A DNA stretch of 7,998 nucleotides from an uncultured Veillonella sp. (GTDB lineage Bacteria > Bacillota > Negativicutes > Veillonellales > Veillonellaceae). The stretch covers positions 1 through 7,998 of the forward strand of contig URPT01000074.1 of the NCBI GenBank assembly GCA_900549845.1, given 5' to 3'. The position numbers and the translations under genes were made by a program. Positions 1 through 6,426 of this stretch are shown here, piece by piece (positions within the stretch are counted from its first letter, which is position 1; every line of letters starts with the position of its first letter). Below the pieces are notes generated by a model. It was not told where the DNA came from and searched no databases. It worked only from the letters and a program-made list of their open reading frames with translations.

Positions 1-1854
1 TGTACCGTTCATAGTTGTTGCTTCGCATGGCAATACAACGCCACCTACAGAAGTCCAAGCTAGACCATTTACATAGCCAATTTGCGGTTTCTTTTCATGC
101 TCTTGGTCAACAAAGAGTGGAGCGCCCAAGAATTCGTGAAGATTTTTTGTCGTTACTTTCGGTGCATCTCCATCTTCTTCAACGACTTTATAAGCAATTT
201 TACGACAAATCTTAGCGATTGTTTTTTCCAAGGTACGAACACCCGCCTCACGAGTATATTCGGAAACTACCTTTTTCAACACTGCATCAGATAATTTAAC
301 CTTGTAATCTTCAAGGCCATTTTTCTTGATTTGTTTAGGTACTAAATAGCGCTTAGCAATCTCTAATTTCTCTTGTTCCATATAGCTAGATAATTCGATG
401 ATTTCCATACGATCTAACAATGGACCAGGAATATTGGATGCAACGTTAGCCGTTGTAATCCAGAATACTTCAGAGAAATCGAATGGTACTTCGATAAAGT
501 GATCGCTAAATGTACTATTTTGTTCTGGATCCAATACCTCTAACAATGCAGAGGATGGATCACCTTTATAGTCAGATGCTAATTTATCAATTTCATCCAA
601 CAAGAATACAGGGTTCTTAGTGCCTACATTCTTGAGGCCTTGAATCATACGACCAGGCAATGCGCCAATATAGGTACGACGATGGCCGCGAATTTCAGCT
701 TCATCGCGAACACCACCTAAGGATGCACGGATGAACTTGCGGTTCATCGCTTTAGCTATAGACGTAGCCAAGGATGTTTTACCAACCCCTGGTGGGCCTA
801 CTAAGCAAAGAATAGAACCACTATTCTTACCAGTTAACTTACGAACAGCCAAGAATTCAAGGATGCGTTTCTTAACCTTTTCAAGGCCATAATGATCCGC
901 TTCAAGCATGTCATGAGCTTCCTTGATATCCAAACGATCCTCAGTCAATTCATTCCACGGTAACGCCAATACCCAATCTAGGTAATTGCGCAAAATTGTT
1001 GCTTCTGGCATCAATTGTGGCATGCGGCTATAACGAGAAATTTCTTTATCGATACGTTCATGTACATCTTCGCTAAGGTTAAGTGCTTTTAATTTAACAC
1101 GTAACTCTTCAGCTTCTTCCTCTGGATCCCCTTTGTCACCCAATTCATCGTGGATAACACGGATTTTTTCGCGTAAGAAATATTCTTTTTGCGCTTTTTC
1201 CATAGATTGACGTACTTGATTATTAATGGAGTTTTCCAAATCAGAGATTTGTAATTCCATATTCAAAATGCCTACAATCATATTTAAACGACGAGCTACA
1301 GATAACTCTTCAAGTAACTCTTGGCGTTTAGTATTATTAATAGGCAATAAGAACGCAACTTGATCAGCCAATTCACATGGGTCGCGCAACTCCATTACGC
1401 GTGTAACGCCTTCATCTGTAACAGATTTAGCCTCTTCAGCCCATTCGCCGAATTTAGACTGAACCAAACGACGATACGCTTCTAGCTCAACATCGTCTTC
1501 AAATTCGGAGGCTACCCGTTCGTAGTCCCCTACATAGTACGGATCCATACTTGTAATATTCATTACGCGAATACGTGTAATGCCCTCTACAAGAACACGT
1601 ACAATACCACCTGGTAAGCGTAACATTTGCTTAATTTTTACTAATGTACCCATTTGGGCTAAGTCATGAACAGTTGGCGCATCAACAGCATCATCCTTTT
1701 GGCTGACAACTGCTAAAATGCGATCCTCGTTCATTGCGGCTTCCACCGCTTTAATGGATTTGTCTCGACCGATATCGAGGTGAATCACGATATTCGGATA
1801 TACAACCATGCCTCTAAGAGGTACAGTTGGAATCCCAACTTCGAGTAAATTCAT
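1..1854 (-). CDS. lon: ATP-dependent protease Lon (LonA type), N-terminal 618 codons, cut by window edge
   Basis: Lon is a cytosolic AAA+ serine protease that unfolds and degrades misfolded and regulatory proteins. The frame is open from the ATG at 1854-1852 to position 1, with no stop or frameshift when read codon by codon. The start MNLLEVGIPTVPLRGMVVYP is the usual opening of the substrate-binding LON N-domain (about residues 5-200). It is followed by a helical region with the typical QKEYFLREK motif. The ATPase has Walker A GPPGVGKTS (353-361), Walker B VFLLDEID (416-423), sensor-1 TTAN (467-470) and sensor-2 arginine in GVRTLEK (R540). Translation leaves the window at GLAWTSVGG...MNGT, the first strands of the protease domain. 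The catalytic Ser/Lys dyad therefore lies outside and cannot be checked. A ribosome binding site GGAGG (minus strand) ends 4 bases before the ATG. It follows clpX across a hairpin, so it may be read through from the clp operon or have its own promoter. Confidence 0.97.
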   Translation of the reverse strand, partial: MNLLEVGIPTVPLRGMVVYPNIVIHLDIGRDKSIKAVEAAMNEDRILAVVSQKDDAVDAPTVHDLAQMGTLVKIKQMLRLPGGIVRVLVEGITRIRVMNITSMDPYYVGDYERVASEFEDDVELEAYRRLVQSKFGEWAEEAKSVTDEGVTRVMELRDPCELADQVAFLLPINNTKRQELLEELSVARRLNMIVGILNMELQISDLENSINNQVRQSMEKAQKEYFLREKIRVIHDELGDKGDPEEEAEELRVKLKALNLSEDVHERIDKEISRYSRMPQLMPEATILRNYLDWVLALPWNELTEDRLDIKEAHDMLEADHYGLEKVKKRILEFLAVRKLTGKNSGSILCLVGPPGVGKTSLATSIAKAMNRKFIRASLGGVRDEAEIRGHRRTYIGALPGRMIQGLKNVGTKNPVFLLDEIDKLASDYKGDPSSALLEVLDPEQNSTFSDHFIEVPFDFSEVFWITTANVASNIPGPLLDRMEIIELSSYMEQEKLEIAKRYLVPKQIKKNGLEDYKVKLSDAVLKKVVSEYTREAGVRTLEKTIAKICRKIAYKVVEEDGDAPKVTTKNLHEFLGAPLFVDQEHEKKPQIGYVNGLAWTSVGGVVLPCEATTMNGT

Positions 1855-1881
1855 ACTTCCTCCAGGTATTTATATTATGAA

Positions 1882-1915
1882 AAGAAACTCATTCCTACAC
1901 AGAAATGAGTTTCTT
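1882..1915 (-). terminator. Hairpin terminator or attenuator between clpX and lon
   Basis: A perfect 12-bp inverted repeat (AAGAAACTCATT at 1882-1893, AATGAGTTTCTT at 1904-1915) encloses a 10-base loop. It begins 4 bases after the clpX stop codon. In the minus-strand transcript the stem ends in CUU and is followed by UUCAU, so the U tract is short and interrupted. The stem is AU-rich. This fits a weak intrinsic terminator giving partial read-through into lon, or a 3'-end stabilising hairpin for the clp message. I see no convincing promoter in the remaining bases before lon. Confidence 0.65.
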
Positions 1916-1919
1916 CGAA

Positions 1920-3173
1920 TTACGATTTCAACTGGATGTCTTGGTCTGCCTCATTTTTGAGTATAGGTTCACCTGTGCTCAACACGGATTCACGATTTAC
2001 TATGCACTTAGCTACTTCCGGCATGGAAGGAACCTCGAACATAACGCGTTTCATCACCTTTTCAATGATAGCACGCAAACCACGAGCACCTGTTTTTCGC
2101 TGTAATGCTTCATCAGCGATTTCTTCTAATGCATCTTCAGTGAAAGTTAACTCTACACCATCAAGGGATAGAATTTTTTCATATTGTTTTGTTAATGCAT
2201 TTTTAGGCTTTGTCAAAATTTGGATCAATGCATCTCTATCCAATTGATCCAATGTTACCATAACAGGTAAACGACCAATGAATTCTGGAATTAAACCAAA
2301 TTTCAATAAATCTTCAGGTACAACATCTTTTAAGATAGCTGATACATTACGTTCTTCTTTGCGCTGTACGTCTGCACCAAAACCAAGGGTTTTCTTAGCA
2401 GTACGCTTAGTAATAACCTTGTCCATACCATCAAATGCACCACCACAAATAAAGAGAATATTTGTAGTATCAATTTGAAGCATTTCTTGATTTGGATGCT
2501 TTCTGCCACCTTGAGGTGGAACAGAAGCTACGGTACCTTCTAACAGTTTCAACAGTCCTTGTTGAACACCTTCACCGCTAACGTCACGAGTGATGGAAGG
2601 ATTATCACCTTTACGTGCAATCTTATCAATTTCATCGATATAAATAATGCCACGTTCAGCCCGAGCTATATCATAATCTGCAGCTTGGATAATTTTAAGC
2701 AAGATATTTTCCACATCTTCCCCTACATAACCAGCTTCAGTTAAGCTTGTAGCATCTGCAATAGCAAATGGTACTTCTAGCATTTTCGCTAAGGTTTGAG
2801 CCAATAGTGTTTTACCACTACCAGTAGGACCAATGAATAAAACATTAGCCTTTTGTAATTCTACATCATCAACTACATTATCTGTTTGTAAACGTTTGTA
2901 GTGATTATATACAGCCACAGCTAAAGAGATTTTAGCATCATCTTGACCAATAACATATTCGTCAAGATGAGCTTTAATTTCTCTCGGCGTTGGCAATTCT
3001 TTTAAGTTGAAGTCATCCGCCTCTACGTCACCTAACTCATCAGCGATAATACGTTCACATACTTCAACGCATTCATCACAAATATATACGTTAGGACCCG
3101 CTACTAATTTGCGGACTTCTTCGCTTGTGCGTCCACAAAAACTGCAGCGCATAGTGTCTTTATCTTTTGCCAA
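1920..3173 (-). CDS. clpX: ClpX, ATPase and specificity subunit of the ClpXP protease
   Basis: ClpX is the AAA+ unfoldase that recognises tagged or misfolded proteins and threads them into ClpP. The 417-residue product has normal length. The N-terminal zinc-binding domain has its four cysteines (C10, C13, C32, C35). Walker A GPTGSGKT is at 115-122, pore-1 loop GYVG at 148-151, Walker B IIYIDEID at 176-183 and pore-2 RKH at 224-226. The ClpP-docking loop reads LGF at 263-265, where IGF is the common form. The box-VII arginine is in FIGR (R301) and sensor-2 is in GARGLR (362-367). The start is TTG at 3173-3171. No ATG lies between it and the in-frame stop that belongs to clpP. A GGAGG sits 6 bases before it, and the next ATG (codon 8) would leave only one residue before the first zinc cysteine. 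It lies 12 bases after clpP and is clearly in its operon. Confidence 0.98.
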   Translation of the reverse strand: MAKDKDTMRCSFCGRTSEEVRKLVAGPNVYICDECVEVCERIIADELGDVEADDFNLKELPTPREIKAHLDEYVIGQDDAKISLAVAVYNHYKRLQTDNVVDDVELQKANVLFIGPTGSGKTLLAQTLAKMLEVPFAIADATSLTEAGYVGEDVENILLKIIQAADYDIARAERGIIYIDEIDKIARKGDNPSITRDVSGEGVQQGLLKLLEGTVASVPPQGGRKHPNQEMLQIDTTNILFICGGAFDGMDKVITKRTAKKTLGFGADVQRKEERNVSAILKDVVPEDLLKFGLIPEFIGRLPVMVTLDQLDRDALIQILTKPKNALTKQYEKILSLDGVELTFTEDALEEIADEALQRKTGARGLRAIIEKVMKRVMFEVPSMPEVAKCIVNRESVLSTGEPILKNEADQDIQLKS

Positions 3174-3179
3174 GGGGCG

Positions 3180-3184
3180 CCTCC
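3180..3184 (-). promoter_or_regulatory. Ribosome binding site that fixes the TTG start of clpX
   Basis: GGAGG on the minus strand, two bases after the clpP stop TAA and 6 bases before TTG at 3173-3171. The spacing is good for TTG but 27 bases from the first ATG (3152-3150), so TTG is the likely start. The whole clpP-clpX gap is only 12 bases, which suggests translational coupling. Confidence 0.8.
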
Positions 3185-3185
3185 A

Positions 3186-3779
3186 TTACTTGCTTTCTAC
3201 AGGTTCTCTTGTGAGTACCTCATCGATTAAGCCGTATTCAACGGCATCCTGAGCACTCATGAAGTTATCGCGATCTGTATCGCGCGCTACAACCTCAATA
3301 TCTTGTCCACTGCGAGAAGCTAAGATACCATTTAATTCTTCACGCATACGAAGAATCTCACGGGCATGGATTTCAATTTCAGATGCTTGCCCTTGTACAC
3401 CACCTAATGGTTGGTGAATCATAACGCGCGCATGAGGTAACGCATAGCGTTTACCTTTAGCACCTGCTGTTAAAAGCACAGCACCCATGCTCGCCGCAGA
3501 GCCTACACAAATGGTAGACACATCTGGTTTGATATATTGCATCGTATCATAAATAGCCATGCCGGCAGTTACAACACCGCCGGGGCTATTAATGTACAAA
3601 TGGATATCCTTATCAGGATCCTCTGCTTCTAGGAACAGCATTTGTGCAATAACCGCATTTGCTACATTATCGTCGATAGGTCCACCTAGGAAGATAATGC
3701 GATCCTTTAACAAGCGAGAGTAAATATCATAGGAACGCTCGCCGCGTTCACTTTGTTCAACTACGATTGGTACATACAT
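3186..3779 (-). CDS. clpP: ClpP, proteolytic subunit of ATP-dependent Clp protease
   Basis: ClpP is the cytosolic serine peptidase that forms a double heptameric chamber and degrades proteins fed to it by ClpX or another Clp ATPase. The 197-residue product matches the family's usual length. The N-terminal segment (MYVPIVVEQSERGERSYDIY) is the conserved axial-loop region, followed by SRLLKDRIIFLGG. The catalytic serine is S97 in GSAASMG, the histidine H122 in MIHQP and the aspartate D171 in DTDRDNF. These three match the classical triad numbering, and the oxyanion-forming SPGG (65-68) is present. The start ATG has an AAGGTG ribosome binding site 5 bases upstream. The gene is 36 bases downstream of tig and 12 bases upstream of clpX, so it is the middle of a three-gene operon. 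The N-terminal propeptide is very short or absent. No second clpP is visible in the window. Confidence 0.98.
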   Translation of the reverse strand: MYVPIVVEQSERGERSYDIYSRLLKDRIIFLGGPIDDNVANAVIAQMLFLEAEDPDKDIHLYINSPGGVVTAGMAIYDTMQYIKPDVSTICVGSAASMGAVLLTAGAKGKRYALPHARVMIHQPLGGVQGQASEIEIHAREILRMREELNGILASRSGQDIEVVARDTDRDNFMSAQDAVEYGLIDEVLTREPVESK

Positions 3780-3815
3780 ATATTCACCTTTTCATGTACC
3801 TAGTTGAGCAAACTA

Positions 3816-5120
3816 TTATTTAGCCGCTTCAGCGCCTTTTGCATTATCAATAATGAATCGAGCTGCTTTTTTGCGAGCTACAGAGCCTGCCAACATAGCT
3901 ACACGACCTTCTTTTGCAATAATATCCCAAACTTCTTTAGGATCTGCCCCAAAGTTTTGAGCCATAATGAAGATTTCACGGTTCATATCATCTGGAGTTA
4001 CTTCGATACCTTCAGCAGTTGCGATAGCGTCTAATACTAAATCAGCGCGTACGTTTTCAGCTGCGGAATCTTTGTATTCAGAGCGTAAATCTTCGATAGT
4101 TTTGTTGGAGAATTTCAAGTAGTCATCAAGTTTCAAGCCACGGCCTTCCATGTTCATAGCCAATTCTTGAATCATTTGTTCTACGCGATCTTCGATCATT
4201 ACTTCTGGGATGTCTACAGTTGCATTTTTAACAGCTGTTTGAATCAAGTCAGCATTGTAAGTATCGATTGCGCGACGGGAAGCTTCTTCTTCCATTTTAG
4301 CGCGAAGATCTTTTTTCAATTCTTCAATAGTTTCGTAAGAGCTTGCTTCTTTTGCGAACTCATCGTTCAATTCAGGCAACTCTTTACGTTTAATGTCATG
4401 GATATGAGTTTTGAATTCTGCTTCTTTACCAGCAAGTTCTGCTACGAAGTAGTCTTCAGGGAATGTTACTTTTACAGTTACATCATCGCCAGCTTTAGCG
4501 CCGATCAATTGATCTTCGAAGCCAGGAATGAAGCTACCAGAACCGATTTGTAATGGGTAGGATTTACCTTCACCACCATCGAATGGTTTACCGTCAATGG
4601 AACCAGCGAAGTCGATTACTGCGAAGTCGTCTTTTTGAATTGTAGCGCCTTCTTCAGCAACAACCATTTTCGCTTGTTGTTCACGAATGTTGTTCAATTG
4701 TTCTTCGATTTGTTCGTCAGTTACTGTAGCGTCTTGTTTTTCTGCTTCTAAGCCTTTGTAATCGCCAAGTTTAACTTCAGGGCGTTTAGTTACAGTAGCT
4801 TTGAAAATCAAGTCTTTACCTTCTTCGAATTGTTCGCGTTCGATTTCTGGTTCAGATACAGGAACGATATCATTTTCACGAAGTGCAGCACTGTAGTTTT
4901 GGCTAGCCAATACTTCGAATGCTTCTTCCAAGATAGCTTCTTTGCCGAAGTTCATTTCCAAAACACGGCGAGGCGCATGGCCTTTACGGAAGCCAGGAAT
5001 GTTTACTTGACCTGCAATGCGTTTTACAGCTTGTTTGATGCCTTTGTCTACTTCTGCTGCAGGTACTTCAATAGTTAACGTTACTACGTGTTGATCAACA
5101 GGATTTACAGTTGCTTTCAT
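3816..5120 (-). CDS. tig: Trigger factor, ribosome-associated chaperone and peptidyl-prolyl isomerase
   Basis: Trigger factor binds at the ribosome exit tunnel and shields nascent chains while they fold. The 434-residue length is normal. The N-terminal ribosome-binding domain (about 1-115) carries the signature GFRKGHAP (43-50), which contacts the L23 region. An FKBP-type isomerase domain follows (about 160-245: DFAVIDFAGSIDG, then the FIPGFEDQLIGAKAGD block). The C-terminal helical arms (about 250-430) are rich in charged residues, with the usual LNDEFAKE linker at 251-258. The ATG at 5120-5118 has a strong GAGGAGGA ribosome binding site (5131-5138) 10 bases upstream. The gene heads the tig-clpP-clpX operon. 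A terminator 112 bases upstream isolates it from the CBS gene, so it must have its own promoter in 5139-5231. Confidence 0.98.
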   Translation of the reverse strand: MKATVNPVDQHVVTLTIEVPAAEVDKGIKQAVKRIAGQVNIPGFRKGHAPRRVLEMNFGKEAILEEAFEVLASQNYSAALRENDIVPVSEPEIEREQFEEGKDLIFKATVTKRPEVKLGDYKGLEAEKQDATVTDEQIEEQLNNIREQQAKMVVAEEGATIQKDDFAVIDFAGSIDGKPFDGGEGKSYPLQIGSGSFIPGFEDQLIGAKAGDDVTVKVTFPEDYFVAELAGKEAEFKTHIHDIKRKELPELNDEFAKEASSYETIEELKKDLRAKMEEEASRRAIDTYNADLIQTAVKNATVDIPEVMIEDRVEQMIQELAMNMEGRGLKLDDYLKFSNKTIEDLRSEYKDSAAENVRADLVLDAIATAEGIEVTPDDMNREIFIMAQNFGADPKEVWDIIAKEGRVAMLAGSVARKKAARFIIDNAKGAEAAK

Positions 5121-5164
5121 TTAAAATATGTCCTCCTCGAAGGGCAATACGCCCAAATTTCTGT

Positions 5165-5207
5165 AGTATATTATGCACTCCTAATAATAACATAAATGCA
5201 AGGTCAA
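5165..5207 (-). promoter_or_regulatory. Probable promoter region of the tig-clpP-clpX operon
   Basis: The minus strand has TTGACC (5207-5202), a good -35 match. The -10 is unclear: TATTAG lies 15 bases downstream of it, while better-scoring CATAAT (5175-5170) and TATACT (5170-5165) are further away, at 26 and 31 bases. The region follows the CBS terminator and precedes the tig ribosome binding site, so a promoter must lie here, but which boxes are used cannot be settled from sequence. The direct repeat AATGCAA (5195-5201 and 5206-5212) overlaps the -35 on both sides. Confidence 0.4.
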
Positions 5208-5231
5208 TGCAATTCTTCTCAATTTACACTA

Positions 5232-5259
5232 AAAGACCACCCCAAAACGGGTGGTCTTT
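5232..5259 (-). terminator. Strong hairpin terminator after the CBS-domain gene
   Basis: A perfect 11-bp stem (AAAGACCACCC at 5232-5242 with GGGTGGTCTTT at 5249-5259) has a 6-base loop and a GC-rich core. In the minus-strand transcript the stem ends in UUU followed by one more U, then AGUG. It starts 24 bases after the CBS stop codon. The stem is near symmetric and could work on either strand, but no plus-strand gene needs it. It separates the CBS gene from tig. Confidence 0.85.
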
Positions 5260-5283
5260 CTATGTATTACATAATTATGCGAA

Positions 5284-5739
5284 TTAGTTATCTTTAGCAA
5301 TCAATTTAATGATGTCACGGCGAGATAAGATACCAATCAAATGGTAATCCTTATCTACTACAGGAACATTTTTCAAATGTTGATCAAGCATAACAGATAC
5401 AATTTCTTCTACATCTTTATCCGGTGTAGTTGTAATTACTTCTTCAGTCATCAACTCATGAACATGAGACGCTAACAATTTTTTAAATTGAGCATTATAT
5501 TCGCCAATGCCATTGTAATAGATACTAGCGCCTAATACATTTACATAGTGAGGTACATGAGGACGTACTTTTTTGTAAAGCAAATCGCCTTCAGAAATAA
5601 TACCTAATAATTTATTGTTGTCATCCACTACGGAAACAGCTGTTAAATTATATTTTACCAACAAATCAGCTACATCAGAAATTGGCGCATCTTTGCCAAC
5701 AGTAACAGGGTATTTATTCATTACTTCTTGAATTTTCAT
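5284..5739 (-). CDS. Stand-alone two-CBS-domain protein, ligand unknown
   Basis: This 151-residue soluble protein consists of a CBS pair (Bateman module) and nothing else. CBS 1 spans about residues 1-57 (MNKYPVTVGKDAPISDVADL ... LLGIISEGDLL). CBS 2 spans about 94-149 (ELMTEEVITTTPDKDVEEIV ... LIGILSRRDIIKLI). A 35-residue linker rich in His and Tyr joins them. Such modules usually bind adenosine nucleotides or related ligands and sense energy or nucleotide state; the ligand here cannot be read from sequence. The start ATG has a strong AAGGAGG ribosome binding site 8 bases upstream. No alternative start is needed, because the protein begins directly at the CBS fold (MKIQEVM). The gene appears monocistronic, with a TATAAT promoter upstream and a hairpin terminator downstream. 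Neighbours rlmH and tig give no functional hint. I do not assign a gene name. Confidence 0.93.
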   Translation of the reverse strand: MKIQEVMNKYPVTVGKDAPISDVADLLVKYNLTAVSVVDDNNKLLGIISEGDLLYKKVRPHVPHYVNVLGASIYYNGIGEYNAQFKKLLASHVHELMTEEVITTTPDKDVEEIVSVMLDQHLKNVPVVDKDYHLIGILSRRDIIKLIAKDN

Positions 5740-5754
5740 AGTGAATTCCTCCTT

Positions 5755-5943
5755 ACAAATACATCTTGCTTTATTATACTATTCGACATAATATAATAAA
5801 ACTCCTTTTTTTATAAGAATATTAGATAAATAATTTATAAGTCTATTATTAATAGTATTTCTTATACTGATACTAAAGCAATCTACACTCATCATAATAT
5901 ATATTATTTATTCAATCGATATGCTCTATTTAAATTAACTACA
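5755..5943. other. AT-rich intergenic spacer between rlmH and the CBS gene
   Basis: About 190 bases of very AT-rich DNA with no supportable ORF. It holds the CBS promoter at its lower end, a 14-bp AT palindrome ATAATATATATTAT (5894-5907), a weak imperfect hairpin around 5854-5876 and an A7 run on the minus strand (5806-5812). There is no U-tract hairpin that would serve as a clear terminator for rlmH on the minus strand. I see no further gene or RNA here. Confidence 0.6.
5773..5778 (-). promoter_or_regulatory. Likely -10 box of the CBS-gene promoter
   Basis: TATAAT on the minus strand, perfect consensus, placed so that transcription would start about 27 bases before the CBS ATG. The hexamer 17 bases upstream is TTTTAT, a weak -35. 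The flanks are very AT-rich, so a chance match is possible, but the position relative to the ribosome binding site is right. Confidence 0.5.
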
Positions 5944-6423
5944 TCACCAATGATATGGTTCATTGCGATTAATTTTAGATGCTCTATAAATTTGCTCTAC
6001 TAGCAATAAGCGTACCATTTGATGGGTAAACGTCATAGGGCTAAAGGATAATTTATAATTCACGGACTTGCGCAACTCATCGCTTACACCAAAAGCACCG
6101 CCAATGATGAACGCCATATCACTTATACCATCGACTTCTAGTTTAGCTATTGTTTTGGCCAAGTCTTCAGAGGACATCGTTTTACCGTACACATCTAACA
6201 ACACTGTATAAGCATTCTTTGGAACAGCTTTTAATAAACGTTCCCCTTCTTCTGCAACGACTTGTTTGCGATCCGCATTACTCGGCTTATCTCCAATTTT
6301 ACTTTCATTCAATTCTGTAATCGTAATGCCCCCGTATGGACGCATACGTTTTACAAATTCTGCTACCCCATCGCGCAAGTAAGCGTCTTTTAACTTGCCA
6401 ATACAAACTACATAAAATCTCAT
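5944..6423 (-). CDS. rlmH: RlmH, 23S rRNA (pseudouridine-1915-N3)-methyltransferase
   Basis: RlmH is a small SPOUT-class enzyme that uses S-adenosylmethionine to methylate N3 of pseudouridine 1915 in helix 69 of 23S rRNA. It acts on assembled 70S ribosomes. The 159-residue product has exactly the usual length. The opening MRFYVVCIGKLKDAYLRDGV is standard for the family. The SAM-binding knot carries LLDVYGKTMSSEDLA (75-89) and IIGGAFGVSDEL (106-117). The C-terminus has the block LSFSPMTFTHQMVRLLLVEQ (125-144) and ends EPYHW, where most relatives end PYHK or similar. The ATG lies 3 bases after the walJ stop, and its ribosome binding site GAGG overlaps the end of walJ, so translation is probably coupled. 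In staphylococci the 3' end of this gene (orfX) is the SCCmec attachment site; here the 3' end is intact with no inserted element. Confidence 0.98.
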   Translation of the reverse strand: MRFYVVCIGKLKDAYLRDGVAEFVKRMRPYGGITITELNESKIGDKPSNADRKQVVAEEGERLLKAVPKNAYTVLLDVYGKTMSSEDLAKTIAKLEVDGISDMAFIIGGAFGVSDELRKSVNYKLSFSPMTFTHQMVRLLLVEQIYRASKINRNEPYHW

Positions 6424-6426
6424 ACT

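Noticed and set aside
1..1854. Possible broken lon, since the gene does not end in the window
   Set aside because: Codon-by-codon reading gives an uninterrupted 618-codon frame with all ATPase motifs; it is simply cut by the window edge.
1905..2478. Open frames on the plus strand within the clpX region and further plus-strand frames across tig and clpP
   Set aside because: They are antisense shadows of strongly recognised minus-strand genes, have no recognisable protein content and no convincing ribosome binding sites.
5142..5154. GGGC-AATAC-GCCC inverted repeat in the tig leader
   Set aside because: A 4-bp stem is too short to support a riboswitch or regulatory hairpin claim, although it lies just upstream of the ribosome binding site.
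5171..5180. GAGTGCATAA on the minus strand, resembling half of a CIRCE (HrcA) operator
   Set aside because: The second arm (TTAGCACTC 9 bases upstream) is absent and the half-site itself has an extra base.
5201..5217. Possible CtsR heptad operator beginning with GGTCAAT near the tig -35
   Set aside because: Only one half resembles the GGTCAAA heptad; the second heptad at the required 3-base spacing is not there.
5894..5907. ATAATATATATTAT palindrome in the rlmH-CBS spacer
   Set aside because: Low-complexity AT sequence readily forms such palindromes by chance and it has no U tract or GC core for a terminator.
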